Source: Evansella cellulosilytica DSM 2522 (GTDB lineage Bacteria; Bacillota; Bacilli; Bacillales; Salisediminibacteriaceae). From it: DNA of 64,000 nt. The stretch is taken from assembly GCF_000177235.2 (NCBI RefSeq), contig NC_014829.1, positions 434,001 to 498,000 of the forward strand, written 5' to 3'. Made by a program: the position numbers and the translations under genes. Below the pieces are notes generated by a model, which made no database searches, was not told the DNA's origin, and saw only the letters and a list, made by a program, of their open reading frames with translations. Of the stretch, positions 1 through 9,277 are shown piece after piece. The stretch's first letter is position 1, and each line of letters starts with the position of its first letter.

Positions 1-2
1 TA

Positions 3-956
3 TATTTAGTTGTTGAGGATGGCATTGAGAATAAACTAGAAAAACAGATGAGAAACGTAGATTATAAGATTATTTTTTATCCATCTTTTAAAAAAGAGCT
101 GAAGTATTCTTACACCATTCCAAATATGAAAAGGGGAGAATACTTTTTCTACAATGTTCGTTTAGAAACGAGCGACATGTTTGGACTTTTTAAAAAGAAA
201 AAGTATGTTACTGAACAAGATTCATTTTTAGTTTATCCAAATTACCATGAAATTGAGAGATGGTCTGCATACGAAAAAAACGAAACAGAAACAAGACTTT
301 CATCAGCGGATTTCATTGAAGATGTTACTTCTATAGCTGGAGCTAGGGAATATGTTCCTGGCGATAAGCTAACGAGTATAGATTGGAAAGTGACTGCTCG
401 TTCCAATAAATTAATGACGAAAGAATTTGAAGAATATATCGGGCAAAATTATATGGTTATTTTAAATAATCACATACCTAATGAAAATTCTGACACATTG
501 GAGGCGTATGAAAAATCAGTCGAGCTTGTGACCTCACTCATTATGCATGCGACAAGGAAACAATTAAAGGTTGGTCTATGGACGTTAGGGAATAAGCATC
601 GTATATTTTCTTTAGATACTGGAGAAGACCATCAAAAAAGACTTATCTACCATCTTTCCAAAGTTGAAGGCGAGAATAAGGGGAGCTTCCATACTGGACT
701 CAAGCAGTACGATGATAATATACAAAATGGAACAACTTTGTTTTTCGCCTCTACCGAAATTACTGATGAAATAATTGAGAGAGTACGTATTTATTTATCT
801 CGTAGAATTAAAGTGTATTTTTGTCTATTAAAGAAACATCACGCTATGGATAAGCTTGAAGAAAAGAGATACAGGGAGTTGCTTCGAATTGGAACAGATG
901 CGTATCTTTTAACAGGAGCTAATATCGATCATGTCATAAAAGCAGCAGGTGATTAA
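3..956 (+). CDS. yeaD: DUF58 family protein, YeaD-like (5' end outside window)
   Basis: The reading frame is open from the first bases of the window (YLVVEDGIENK precedes the first ATG at 48), so the true start lies upstream and about a quarter of the protein is probably missing. The DUF58 core is visible as YVPGDKLTSIDWKVTARSN (about residues 103-121 counted from the ATG at 48), followed by a vWA-like C-terminal half. The stop abuts the ATG of the transglutaminase gene (TAAATG), so the two are co-transcribed. In B. subtilis yeaD-yebA lie just upstream of guaA as here. The pair is thought to act at the cell envelope with an upstream MoxR-type ATPase, but its function is not established. Confidence 0.85.
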   Translation, partial: YLVVEDGIENKLEKQMRNVDYKIIFYPSFKKELKYSYTIPNMKRGEYFFYNVRLETSDMFGLFKKKKYVTEQDSFLVYPNYHEIERWSAYEKNETETRLSSADFIEDVTSIAGAREYVPGDKLTSIDWKVTARSNKLMTKEFEEYIGQNYMVILNNHIPNENSDTLEAYEKSVELVTSLIMHATRKQLKVGLWTLGNKHRIFSLDTGEDHQKRLIYHLSKVEGENKGSFHTGLKQYDDNIQNGTTLFFASTEITDEIIERVRIYLSRRIKVYFCLLKKHHAMDKLEEKRYRELLRIGTDAYLLTGANIDHVIKAAGD

Positions 957-3233
957 ATGAAACAAAAGCTTGGTAATCAAGCATCAACAAACTTACATCT
1001 TTATATTTATGTGTTAGCTTTTCTTATTTTATGGGAATGGTTAAGGCCGATACCGATCATTACAAATACAGGGCACATTCAAGTGTTTGTTTTCTTTGCG
1101 CTATTTTCCTGTATTCTCATATACTTTAAAACGCCTATTTATGCGATGCTCCCTTCGATGTTTATAGGAAGTATATTAGGATTGAATTATATATTTAATA
1201 GTCAAAAACTATTAGATTTTCAAGGCTTCATGGAGACAGTGCAGCGCTTTTTCACTGAAGCGATCTATAATATCCACCTCATTGTTTCGTGGAATCTAGC
1301 TTCATTAACCGACTTTTTTCGGACATTTTTACTCTTTTTATTATTATCTTTAATCTGTTATTTGCTTTATTTTTGGATTTTCCATACGAAAAAAATCTTT
1401 TTCTTTTTACTTTCTACAGTTATTTACATCACGGTGCTCGATACATTTACAGAGGTGGATGCGTCTAATGCCATTATACGAATTGTAGTTATCGGATTTT
1501 TCATTATGACTTTACTTCATATGTTGAAAATACAGGAAGAAGTAAAGGAGATCGGACAAAAAAGAATCATTCCAATTTCGATTACATGGATGTATACACT
1601 TATTATTATGATTGTCGTTGCATTATTTATTGGAATAGCAGCTCCGAAGCAGGAGCCGAGATGGGCGGATCCGGTACCGACATTTAGAAGCCTCGTTCTC
1701 GGTGAAAACGGCATCGGTGATGGTACGAGAAGAGTTGGGTATGGAGATAATGATGAAATTTTAGGTGGTGGCTTTGTTCAAGACTACAGTACAGTCTTTT
1801 TTGCCGAAACGACGTACGCTGGTTATTGGCGAGGGGAATCAAAGGATGAATACACAGGTAGAGGCTGGATAGCTGAAACATCAGAAGTACAGTCAGAAAC
1901 GGTGTTTGAACAAGGGGAAATTGACTATTGGTTGTTTGGACAGTTTTCAGAAACTGTCGAGCATTATGTAAGAATAACGTTAGCAGAGGATCAAAGCTTT
2001 GATCACTTATTTTATCCAGGACAGCTCACAGGCGTAAACGTAGATTCGCTACGTGTGCATGTAAATGGACAATTAAGTGATGCATCAGACGTTGACTTTT
2101 TCACAGATATCACTAGTGGGAAAGTGTCAGCAAAAACCAACAATGTGAATGATGAAGTGTCATTGACTAGCTATTCTTTATCCTTTGAACCGGCCAAATT
2201 TCCGATAGATGCGCTTCAAAACAGTGAGGCATCTGATATTGACGTAGATGAACGTTATTTACAGCTTCCAGATACACTACCTGAACGAGTCTATGACTTG
2301 GCAGAGGAAATTGTTGCAGACCATGATAATCTTTTTGATAAAGTGGTGGCAGTTGAACAATACTTCTCAGAAAATGATTTTGAATATGAGACTACGAATG
2401 TTCCAATACCGGAAGAGGGGCAAGACTATGTAGATCAGTTTTTATTTGAAACCCAATATGGTTATTGTGATAATTTCTCCACAGCGATGGCGGTGTTGTT
2501 AAGAACACTAGATATACCTACGAGATGGGTCAAGGGGTTTACGCAAGGAGAGGTAGTCGATTATATTGGTGAAAGTACACAGCGGTATGAAGTACTGAAT
2601 AGTAATGCGCATTCATGGGTGGAAGTTTATTTTCCTGGTGTTGGATGGGTACCATTTGAACCAACACAAGGGTTCAATAATAATGTTGACTTTTATGAGG
2701 AGTCAGAGGAAGCATCTTCTAATATTGAAGAGGAAGAATTTCCAGAGGAAGAAGAGCTTGATGAGCAAGATCAAGAAATTCCGTCTCCTGAGGAAGATGA
2801 TTTACTTGAAGACGAAGATGAAAATGACACAACTACCATCAATAATGACCGTTTATTTGCAAATCCATTCACGATGAAAAACATACTGATTTCTATGTTC
2901 GTTTTATTGTTTGTCGTCTATTTTTATAGAAAACAGAACATATTACAAAACAAATACTTTATGATGAAATATCGTATTAGTGGTAAAGATGAAAAATACT
3001 CAGACGCTTACGAGAGGTTACTTTGGATACTTGCTAACGAAGGGCTTCCAAGACAGTCCGGTGAGACATTACGAGAATACGCTAAAAGAGTCGATCGATT
3101 CATAGATTGTAAGGCTATGACGGATTTAACGAATACGTACGAAAAAATCTACTATGGTGGGAAAGTAGCTGAAGGCGATTGGGAGAAGCTTCATAAAGAG
3201 TGGGAAAGAGTTGTCAAGACTATCACCTCTTGA
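957..3233 (+). CDS. yebA: Membrane-anchored transglutaminase-like protein (YebA)
   Basis: 758 residues. The first ~230 residues hold six to seven hydrophobic segments. An extracytoplasmic part follows, containing a transglutaminase/protease-like domain with Cys in YGYCDNFSTAMAVLLR, His in NAHSWVEVYFPG and an acidic residue in VPFEPTQGF, the usual Cys-His-acidic triad. A very acidic Glu/Asp-rich linker (about 575-630), one more membrane segment and a DUF4129-like cytoplasmic tail (SGETLREYAKRVD) end the protein. The start codon directly follows the DUF58 stop. The enzyme may crosslink or cleave a cell-surface substrate; the substrate is unknown. Confidence 0.88.
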   Translation: MKQKLGNQASTNLHLYIYVLAFLILWEWLRPIPIITNTGHIQVFVFFALFSCILIYFKTPIYAMLPSMFIGSILGLNYIFNSQKLLDFQGFMETVQRFFTEAIYNIHLIVSWNLASLTDFFRTFLLFLLLSLICYLLYFWIFHTKKIFFFLLSTVIYITVLDTFTEVDASNAIIRIVVIGFFIMTLLHMLKIQEEVKEIGQKRIIPISITWMYTLIIMIVVALFIGIAAPKQEPRWADPVPTFRSLVLGENGIGDGTRRVGYGDNDEILGGGFVQDYSTVFFAETTYAGYWRGESKDEYTGRGWIAETSEVQSETVFEQGEIDYWLFGQFSETVEHYVRITLAEDQSFDHLFYPGQLTGVNVDSLRVHVNGQLSDASDVDFFTDITSGKVSAKTNNVNDEVSLTSYSLSFEPAKFPIDALQNSEASDIDVDERYLQLPDTLPERVYDLAEEIVADHDNLFDKVVAVEQYFSENDFEYETTNVPIPEEGQDYVDQFLFETQYGYCDNFSTAMAVLLRTLDIPTRWVKGFTQGEVVDYIGESTQRYEVLNSNAHSWVEVYFPGVGWVPFEPTQGFNNNVDFYEESEEASSNIEEEEFPEEEELDEQDQEIPSPEEDDLLEDEDENDTTTINNDRLFANPFTMKNILISMFVLLFVVYFYRKQNILQNKYFMMKYRISGKDEKYSDAYERLLWILANEGLPRQSGETLREYAKRVDRFIDCKAMTDLTNTYEKIYYGGKVAEGDWEKLHKEWERVVKTITS

Positions 3234-3258
3234 CCGTGACTCGTTACATTGATAAAAT
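3230..3258 (+). promoter_or_regulatory. Sigma-A promoter of guaA
   Basis: TTGACC at 3230-3235 and TAAAAT at 3253-3258 are separated by 17 bp. The -35 overlaps the stop codon of yebA. The predicted start site lies about 40 nt upstream of the guanine aptamer. Confidence 0.6.
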
Positions 3259-3302
3259 AAATCAGTATTTGATAGATTTTGTGAAGTGAATTCAATAATG
3301 AT

Positions 3303-3373
3303 GCCTCATATATATTTAGGAATAAGGCCTAAGTGTTTCTACCAGGTAGCCGTAAACAACCTGACTATGAAGG
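3303..3373 (+). promoter_or_regulatory. Guanine riboswitch aptamer (guaA leader)
   Basis: The purine aptamer core is present: L2 AATAAGG closed by TTAGG/CCTAA, J2/3 TTTCTACC, L3 CCGTAAA on a P3 helix AGGTAG/CAACCT, and J3/1 GACTATG. The specificity base (position 74 in xpt numbering) is C, which means guanine rather than adenine. P1 is CCTCATA against TATGAAGG, slightly imperfect. Ligand binding should favour the terminator that follows and lower guaA expression when guanine is plentiful. Confidence 0.93.
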
Positions 3374-3391
3374 TAGACCTTTCTTAACGTA

Positions 3392-3446
3392 AAACTAGAA
3401 ATTCTGCCTTCGTGTATTTAATTCACGAAGAGAGTTTCTAGTTTTT
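3392..3446 (+). terminator. Riboswitch-controlled terminator upstream of guaA
   Basis: AAACTAGAAA at 3392-3401 pairs with TTTCTAGTTT at 3435-3444, extended by an inner CTTCGTG/CACGAAG helix and followed by a short T run. It lies 18 nt after the aptamer, the position expected for transcriptional attenuation. Confidence 0.8.
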
Positions 3447-3533
3447 CTTATATTATAAGAATGAATGGTATCGTTAGGGTAAACATTAATATTAGTATTG
3501 TCGTGTAAAAAAATGACGTAAAGGTGGATGAAG

Positions 3534-5072
3534 ATGCAAGAAATTAAAGAAAAAATTATTGTGCTTGATTTTGGAGGTCAATATAATCAGCTCATTGCTA
3601 GGCGTATTCGTGATTTAGGTGTGTATAGTGAATTGCATTCACATAAAACTTCTATTGAGGAAATAAAGGAAATGAATCCAACTGGAATTATTTTTTCAGG
3701 AGGCCCTGGTAGTGTTTATGCCGAGGACGCACCACGCTGTGATGAAAGAATTTTTGATTTAGGTATACCAGTGCTTGGAATTTGCTATGGTATGCAATTA
3801 ATGACGCACCATTTTGAAGGGAAAGTGGAAGCAGCTAATCACCGTGAGTACGGAAAAGCAATTATCCAAGTTGAAAACAAAAGTAAATTATATGACGGTT
3901 TAGAGGACAAGCAATCCGTTTGGATGAGTCATGGTGACTTAGTCGTTGCTCCACCAGCAGGTTTTACAGTAGATGCAACGAACGTATCTTGTCCTGTAGC
4001 GGCAATGAGTGATGAAAGCAGAAAGCTTTACGGTGTACAATTCCACCCAGAAGTTCGTCATTCAGAGTTTGGGAATGAAATGCTTAGCAACTTTGTTTAT
4101 AAAGTTTGTGAATGTAAAGGCAATTGGTCAATGGAAAACTTTATTGATATGGAAATGGATAAAGTTCGCGAGCTAGTTGGCAATAAAAAAGTATTATGTG
4201 CGCTAAGTGGTGGTGTAGATTCCTCTGTTGTTGCTGCTCTCATCCATAAAGCAATTGGCGATCAGTTAATATGTATGTTTATCGATCATGGACTTTTAAG
4301 AAAAGGAGAAGCTGATAGCGTCATGAAAACCTTCTCTGAGGGCTTTGATATGAATGTGATTAAAATTGATGCACAGGAACGTTTCTTGTCAAAGCTTGAA
4401 GGAGTCAAAGATCCAGAGCAAAAACGTAAAATTATTGGAAACGAATTTATTTACGTTTTCGAGGAAGAGGCAGGAAAATTAACTGATGTTGATTTCTTAG
4501 CACAAGGGACTCTTTATACAGATATTATCGAAAGTGGAACAGATACTGCCCAAACGATTAAGTCTCATCATAACGTTGGTGGGCTCCCTGAAGATATGCA
4601 TTTTAAGCTAATAGAGCCGTTAAATACGTTATTTAAAGATGAAGTTCGCGAGGTTGGAACAGAGCTCGGTCTTCCGGAAGAAATTGTTTGGCGTCAACCG
4701 TTTCCAGGCCCGGGATTAGGGATTAGAGTACTCGGTGAGATTACGGAAGAAAAGCTGGAAATTGTTAGAGAATCAGATGCTATTTTACGTGAAGAAATTA
4801 AAAAGGCCGGATTAGATCGAGAAATTTGGCAATATTTCACTGCACTTCCTGATATGCGTAGTGTTGGTGTAATGGGAGACGCTAGAACGTACGATTATAC
4901 AGTAGGTGTACGTGCTGTGACATCTATTGATGGTATGACATCTGATTGGGCTCGTATTCCATATGAAGTTTTGGAGATTATATCTACTAGGATCGTAAAT
5001 GAAGTAAAGCATGTAAACAGAGTTGTATATGATATTACTTCTAAGCCACCTAGTACGATTGAATGGGAGTAA
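3534..5072 (+). CDS. guaA: GMP synthase (glutamine-hydrolysing)
   Basis: Converts XMP, ATP and glutamine to GMP, the last step of guanine nucleotide synthesis. The N-terminal class I amidotransferase domain has Cys84 (LGICYG) and His171/Glu173 (HPEV). The ATP pyrophosphatase domain carries SGGVDSS at 225-231, and the C-terminal dimerisation domain ends in PPSTIEWE. An in-frame ATG at 3528 is only 1 nt from the ribosome site AAAGGTGG (3520-3527), so the ATG at 3534 with 6-nt spacing is chosen, giving 512 residues, close to the B. subtilis length. It is monocistronic, with its own promoter and guanine riboswitch. Confidence 0.97.
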   Translation: MQEIKEKIIVLDFGGQYNQLIARRIRDLGVYSELHSHKTSIEEIKEMNPTGIIFSGGPGSVYAEDAPRCDERIFDLGIPVLGICYGMQLMTHHFEGKVEAANHREYGKAIIQVENKSKLYDGLEDKQSVWMSHGDLVVAPPAGFTVDATNVSCPVAAMSDESRKLYGVQFHPEVRHSEFGNEMLSNFVYKVCECKGNWSMENFIDMEMDKVRELVGNKKVLCALSGGVDSSVVAALIHKAIGDQLICMFIDHGLLRKGEADSVMKTFSEGFDMNVIKIDAQERFLSKLEGVKDPEQKRKIIGNEFIYVFEEEAGKLTDVDFLAQGTLYTDIIESGTDTAQTIKSHHNVGGLPEDMHFKLIEPLNTLFKDEVREVGTELGLPEEIVWRQPFPGPGLGIRVLGEITEEKLEIVRESDAILREEIKKAGLDREIWQYFTALPDMRSVGVMGDARTYDYTVGVRAVTSIDGMTSDWARIPYEVLEIISTRIVNEVKHVNRVVYDITSKPPSTIEWE

Positions 5073-5135
5073 CAAAATATCCTTTTTTTGGATAAAGACG
5101 ATTGAAAAAGAAATAAAACACTGTGATGATGTGTG

Positions 5136-5180
5136 AAACACGAATAATGAATATAATTTTGTTAATTAATATTCGTTTTT
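5136..5180 (+). promoter_or_regulatory. Paired PurR operator boxes upstream of pbuG
   Basis: AAACACGAATAAT at 5136-5148 and, on the other strand, AAAAACGAATATT at 5168-5180 resemble the PurBox consensus AWWWCCGAACWWT (core CGAAT instead of CGAAC in both). They are in opposite orientation, 19 bp apart, and end 4 bp before the -35. This is the same geometry as the better boxes in front of purE in this window. PurR control of pbuG is known in B. subtilis; here it is inferred. Confidence 0.6.
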
Positions 5181-5184
5181 TCTG

Positions 5185-5214
5185 TTGACACATCACTAGG
5201 TAGCTTGGTAAACT
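5185..5214 (+). promoter_or_regulatory. Sigma-A promoter of pbuG
   Basis: Consensus TTGACA at 5185-5190 and TAAACT at 5209-5214 with an 18-bp spacer. The predicted start is about 19 nt upstream of the aptamer, the same spacing as at purE. Confidence 0.65.
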
Positions 5215-5239
5215 TTGAATATGTTAATACTCTGTGCAT

Positions 5240-5308
5240 GTTCGTATAATTTCGGGAATAGGGCCCGTAAGTTTCTACCGAGCTACCGTAAATGGCTTGA
5301 CTATGAAC
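5240..5308 (+). promoter_or_regulatory. Guanine riboswitch aptamer (pbuG leader)
   Basis: P1 GTTCGTA/TATGAAC, L2 AATAGGG closed by CGGG/CCCG, J2/3 TTTCTACC, L3 CCGTAAA on GAGCTA/TGGCTT, and J3/1 GACTATG. The specificity base is C (guanine). Nearly canonical, and in front of a guanine/hypoxanthine permease as in B. subtilis. Confidence 0.95.
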
Positions 5309-5376
5309 AATGGGATAGAACTAGTTTTTTTATTAAAACTACTTTAAACCATTTTTTATAGTTGCAATTTATGAAG

Positions 5377-5408
5377 CTCTGGGGCGCCTTCTCGTCTCGG
5401 AGTTTTTC
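5377..5408 (+). terminator. Attenuation terminator in the pbuG leader
   Basis: CTCTGGGGCG pairs over 10 positions (with G-T wobbles) with CGTCTCGGAG around the loop CCTTCT and is followed by TTTTTCT. It lies between the aptamer and the pbuG ribosome site. A second A/T-rich hairpin sits nearer the aptamer (about 5319-5342), so the exact antiterminator is unclear. Confidence 0.75.
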
Positions 5409-5445
5409 TATTGCACATTGATTAAAAATAAGGAGTGGTTAAAAA

Positions 5446-6753
5446 GTGGAAAAGTATTTCCGTTTTGATGAACTAGGTACAAACTATAAGCGCGAGATAA
5501 TGGGTGGTTTAACAACGTTCTTAGCGATGGCTTATATTTTGTTTGTTAATCCAGATATTTTAAGTGCGGCAGGTATGGACGAAGGTGCTGTATATGTAGC
5601 GACTGCATTAGCGGCAGCTATCGGTACAATCATGATGGGTGTTGTTGCACGTTATCCAATTGCGCTAGCGCCAGGAATGGGATTAAATGCTTTCTTTACA
5701 TTCTCAGTCGTTATTGGTATGGGAATTCCATGGCAAACTGCTTTATTAGGTGTATTTATTTCCGGTATTATATTTATCATTATTACAGTAGTAGGGATTC
5801 GTGAATTAATTATTAATGCAATCCCAGCAGAATTAAAATACGCTGCAGCAGCAGGTATTGGTTTGTTTATTGCTTTTATCGGTTTAAAGAATGCTGGGAT
5901 TGTTGTGCCATACGAATCAACAGCTGTTACATTAGGTGATTTAACGTATGGGCCAACTTTATTAGCTGTCTTTGGTGTTGTTATTACAGTTATTTTAATG
6001 GCATTAAAGCTTCGTGGTGGAATATTTTATGGGATGATCATTACTGCGGTAGTAGGGTTGATTTTTCAAGTACTACCAATGCCAAGTCAAATTATTGGGC
6101 CAATTCCAAGTCTAGAGCCGACATTTGGAGCATTTTTACAGCCGTTTGCTGATCAATCATTTGGTGAAATTTTTTCAATTAGTTTAATTATCGTTATTTT
6201 AACGTTCTTATTTGTAGACTTCTTTGATACTGCTGGAACTTTATATGCAGTAGCGAACCAAGCTGGATTTGTTAAGGATAACAAGCTGCCAAGAGCGCAA
6301 AAAGCACTACTTGCTGATTCTTCAGCATCTGTAGTCGGTGCTGTTTTAGGTACATCAACGACTACAGCATACATTGAGTCTTCATCTGGTATTGCAGCGG
6401 GCGCGAGATCTGGTTTTGCATCTATCGTTACAGGGATTTTATTCCTAGTTGCATTGCTGTTTTCACCACTACTTGTTGTTGTGACATCTCACGTAACGGC
6501 ACCAGCGTTAATTATTGTAGGTATCTTAATGGCTGGCGCACTTGGAAATATCGACTTCAAAAAGTTTGAAATTGCAGTTCCTGCTTTCTTAACTGTCATT
6601 GCAATGCCATTAACGTATAGTATTGCAACTGGTATAGCATTAGGGTTTATCTTTTATCCAATTACAATGATATGTACTGGTAAAGCGAAGGAAGTACATC
6701 CAATTATGTACGCTTTAGTTCCAGTGTTTATTTTATACTTTGTATTCCATTAA
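5446..6753 (+). CDS. pbuG: Guanine/hypoxanthine permease PbuG (NCS2/AzgA type)
   Basis: 435 residues with about 12 or more membrane segments. AzgA-type motifs are GGLTTFLAMAYILFVNP near the N-terminus, ALAPGMGLNAFFTFSVV, and FVDFFDTAGTLYAVANQAG in the second half. It imports guanine and hypoxanthine with protons. The start is GTG at 5446, 7 nt after AGGAGTGG. It is alone in its transcript behind PurR boxes and a guanine riboswitch, which fits a salvage importer shut off when guanine is high. Confidence 0.95.
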   Translation: MEKYFRFDELGTNYKREIMGGLTTFLAMAYILFVNPDILSAAGMDEGAVYVATALAAAIGTIMMGVVARYPIALAPGMGLNAFFTFSVVIGMGIPWQTALLGVFISGIIFIIITVVGIRELIINAIPAELKYAAAAGIGLFIAFIGLKNAGIVVPYESTAVTLGDLTYGPTLLAVFGVVITVILMALKLRGGIFYGMIITAVVGLIFQVLPMPSQIIGPIPSLEPTFGAFLQPFADQSFGEIFSISLIIVILTFLFVDFFDTAGTLYAVANQAGFVKDNKLPRAQKALLADSSASVVGAVLGTSTTTAYIESSSGIAAGARSGFASIVTGILFLVALLFSPLLVVVTSHVTAPALIIVGILMAGALGNIDFKKFEIAVPAFLTVIAMPLTYSIATGIALGFIFYPITMICTGKAKEVHPIMYALVPVFILYFVFH

Positions 6754-6833
6754 GAAGTGATGCAGAGGTAGTCTTAAAGAGAATTTTCTATAAGTAGACC
6801 TATTTAGAGGGAAATACTAAAAATGATAAAGCG

Positions 6834-6873
6834 AACGAGACTCTTTCACATAGTGAATTTGTCTCGTTTTTTT
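6834..6873 (+). terminator. Terminator of pbuG
   Basis: AACGAGAC pairs with GTCTCGTT around an inner TTCAC/GTGAA helix, followed by a run of seven T. The 344 bp between pbuG and the next gene otherwise hold only the promoter-like element at 6964-6972. Confidence 0.85.
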
Positions 6874-6963
6874 ATCCTAAAAACCTTATAATATTACATC
6901 TCATTAGCTCACATTTGCTACGGTCAATTATGCTAATTGTTAGAAGTAGGTTGGAAAATTTTG

Positions 6964-6972
6964 TGGTATAAT
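6964..6972 (+). promoter_or_regulatory. Extended -10 promoter candidate
   Basis: TGGTATAAT is a perfect extended -10 (TGn TATAAT), but no good -35 lies 16-18 bp upstream. It would give a leader of about 120 nt for the small gene at 7098. Confidence 0.45.
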
Positions 6973-7097
6973 AAAACGAGTTATGTTTGTGAAAAGGTGA
7001 ACTTATTTTGTCAGGGAAGGTTCCTTCAATGAGATCTCGTTTTCTTATTTAACTAACGAGCTTTAGTGAATGATACATAATAGAAGGTGATGATTAA

Positions 7098-7382
7098 ATG
7101 AGGAAAATATTTAAGATTATTTTCGTAATAATTTTAGCAGTAATTTTGTTATGGGTAATTTCGGGGATTATTGATTTTTCCCTAGTTAATGGATTTGAGA
7201 AGAAACCAATATTCGCAATACCAACTGTTACAGCTGACGATGGTGGTTCAGGAACGTATCAAGGGTTAGGGTATTCTTTTGAGATTGAAGGTGATTTCAT
7301 GTCAGTGGATGAGCCACCCAGAGTAACCTATTATGAATATTACATATTGGGAAGTCTTATTAGTAAAGGAAATACTGACTAA
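7098..7382 (+). CDS. Small membrane-anchored protein of unknown function
   Basis: 94 residues. A basic start (MRKIFK) and one long hydrophobic segment (about 7-28) are followed by a short extracytoplasmic part with many Gly and aromatic residues (GTYQGLGYSFEIEGDF ... YYEYYILGSLI). The ribosome site AAGGTGATG lies just upstream. No catalytic motif is visible and no family is recognised with confidence. Topology suggests an N-terminal anchor with the C-terminal domain outside the membrane. Confidence 0.7.
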   Translation: MRKIFKIIFVIILAVILLWVISGIIDFSLVNGFEKKPIFAIPTVTADDGGSGTYQGLGYSFEIEGDFMSVDEPPRVTYYEYYILGSLISKGNTD

Positions 7383-7407
7383 ATATAATATATAATTTGC
7401 AAAAAAA

Positions 7408-7441
7408 CTTGTGAAAAATTGTGCTAGAACAAGCTTTTTTT
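7408..7441 (+). terminator. Weak terminator after the small membrane protein gene
   Basis: CTTGT and ACAAG form a 5-bp stem with a 16-nt loop, followed by seven T. The stem is short, so termination may be partial. Confidence 0.4.
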
Positions 7442-7507
7442 AGTTTGGATAAAAAAGGTAATGTTTGACACACTAAAAGAGATTGAGATAAGTGGAGTGT
7501 GATAAAC

Positions 7508-8608
7508 GTGCCTGGGATATTATCTGTTGCAACGAAAGAACCGCCTTATACAATGACACAACAAGAAACAATGGAAATTGTAAAAAACTTATTCGAGCAA
7601 CGTTATCCAAATATAGACCGGTTATTAACGATTTTTGATAACGGTCAAATAAAGAAGAGAAACTTTGTCGTACCGAAAGAGTGGTTTAAAGAAGAGCACA
7701 GTTTTAAGGATAAAAATGATATATATATAAAGGAAGCCATAGAACTAAGTGTTGATGTAATAAGAAAGTGTCTAGAAAATAGTCAACATTTGAAGCGAAA
7801 TGTCTCACCTGCTGAAATTGCTGCGATCATTTTTGTTAGTAGTACTGGTATTGCAACTCCTTCGATAGAGGCAAGAGTGATGAACAGGCTTCCGTTTTCC
7901 AAGAGTACGAAGCGCATTCCTATATGGGGCTTAGGGTGTGCTGGTGGAGTCGCTGGTATTGCAAGGGCATTCGAGTATTGTAAAGCATACCCATTTGCGA
8001 AGGTGCTCGTAATAAATGTGGAGTTATGTAGTTTAACTTTTATGAAGGATGACATGAGAAAAAGTAATATTATCGGTACATCCTTATTCGCAGATGGTGT
8101 AGCTTGTACACTTGTTGGTGGAGATGAAGTGTTGCAGAAAGAAAAGCTGAGTAATAAGAAGTTGATCCCGTATATAGTGGAAACGGAATCACAATTATTA
8201 AGAGATTCTGAACAAATAATGGGATGGAATGTCGTAAATGAAGGTCTACAAGTTGTGTTTTCAAAGGATATTCCTACGGTAATTAAGGAATGGCTGAAAC
8301 CTAACACATTACAATTTTTAGAAAAACAAGGCTATAACATAAACAATATTGCTCAGTTTATTGCCCATCCTGGTGGGAAAAAAGTGTTAGAAGCCTATGA
8401 AGAAACATTGTCGATTTCAACCGAGATGACTAGACATGCAAGAAAGGTGCTTCAAGAGCACGGAAATATGTCTTCTCCAACAGTAATATACGTTCTGCAA
8501 GAAACGATGAATCAAGATGTAGAAAAAGGTGATGTTGGACTTATGGTAGCATTAGGACCCGGTTTTTGCTCTGAGCTAGCGTTGTTGAGATGGGAGGAAG
8601 TTGAATGA
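7508..8608 (+). CDS. bpsA: Type III polyketide synthase (alkylpyrone synthase BpsA-like)
   Basis: A chalcone-synthase-fold enzyme of 366 residues. The Cys-His-Asn triad is visible: Cys at about 144 in WGLGCAGGVAG, His in FIAHPGGKK and Asn in EHGNMSSPTV. B. subtilis BpsA condenses long-chain acyl-CoA with malonyl-CoA to alkylpyrones; the same role is inferred here. GTG codons at 7499 and 7508 are both in frame; the ribosome-site-like GTGGAGTG (7492-7499) is correctly spaced only for 7508. Its stop overlaps the start of the methyltransferase-like gene (ATGA), a coupling that matches bpsA-bpsB. Confidence 0.88.
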   Translation: MPGILSVATKEPPYTMTQQETMEIVKNLFEQRYPNIDRLLTIFDNGQIKKRNFVVPKEWFKEEHSFKDKNDIYIKEAIELSVDVIRKCLENSQHLKRNVSPAEIAAIIFVSSTGIATPSIEARVMNRLPFSKSTKRIPIWGLGCAGGVAGIARAFEYCKAYPFAKVLVINVELCSLTFMKDDMRKSNIIGTSLFADGVACTLVGGDEVLQKEKLSNKKLIPYIVETESQLLRDSEQIMGWNVVNEGLQVVFSKDIPTVIKEWLKPNTLQFLEKQGYNINNIAQFIAHPGGKKVLEAYEETLSISTEMTRHARKVLQEHGNMSSPTVIYVLQETMNQDVEKGDVGLMVALGPGFCSELALLRWEEVE

Positions 8609-9129
8609 TTGTTTACATGTTTGTATTATTTATTATCGTTTTACAGCGCATATATGAACTGTTTATTGCAAAGCAAAACGAGATTTGGATGAGGGAGCGC
8701 GGTGCGGAAGAATTTGGTGAGGATCATTATAAATGGATCGTCTTAATGCATTTCTGCTTTTTTGCAGCTTTATCGATAGAAGTGGTGTTAAGGGGAGCAG
8801 AGTTAATCTCTTGGTGGCCAGTTGTTTTAAGTGTGTTTTTAACAGCACAAGTAGCACGGTGTTGGCTCATCATTTCACTAGGGCGTTTTTGGAATACAAA
8901 AATTATTGTTATGCCCGGTGAAAAGAAAGTCAATAAAGGTTTATATAAGTGGATTCGTCACCCAAACTATGTCGTTGTTGCGGTCGAAATTTTAACATTG
9001 CCTTTATTATTTCAAGCTTACGTGACGGCTATTTTATTTACACTGTTAAATAGTGCTATCTTAATATTTGTTAGAATACCGGTAGAGGAAAAAGCGCTGA
9101 AGTTTTTAAGTGAAGGTGATCATACTTGA
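8605..9129 (+). CDS. bpsB: Isoprenylcysteine carboxyl methyltransferase-family protein (BpsB/YpbQ-like)
   Basis: 174 residues with four to five membrane segments. The C-terminal half carries the ICMT-family signature: basic GLYKWIRHPNYVVV followed by a hydrophobic segment and a final RIPVEEKAL. The ATGA overlap with the polyketide synthase gene indicates translational coupling. In B. subtilis BpsB methylates the alkylpyrones made by BpsA to alkylpyrone methyl ethers; I infer the same membrane-linked role. Confidence 0.85.
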   Translation: MIVYMFVLFIIVLQRIYELFIAKQNEIWMRERGAEEFGEDHYKWIVLMHFCFFAALSIEVVLRGAELISWWPVVLSVFLTAQVARCWLIISLGRFWNTKIIVMPGEKKVNKGLYKWIRHPNYVVVAVEILTLPLLFQAYVTAILFTLLNSAILIFVRIPVEEKALKFLSEGDHT

Positions 9130-9277
9130 CTCTATGGAGTGAACTGATTTATCAGGCAGATTTCTAAGCATGATACGTGTTTCTACTATATGATGTAGGT
9201 TAGAGAATGAAATATTCGATAAAAATGATGATAACCTTTAGTACAGAGTGTTGTTTAGAAATGAGGGAGAAACAAAG

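Noticed and set aside
5073-5130. Terminator directly after guaA
   Set aside because: TATCC/GGATA flank a T-rich loop but the stem is five base pairs and no T tract follows; guaA termination could not be placed.
7465-7492. TTGACA with GATAAG as bpsA promoter
   Set aside because: The -35 is good, but the only -10-like hexamer overlaps the ribosome site region, leaving no leader.
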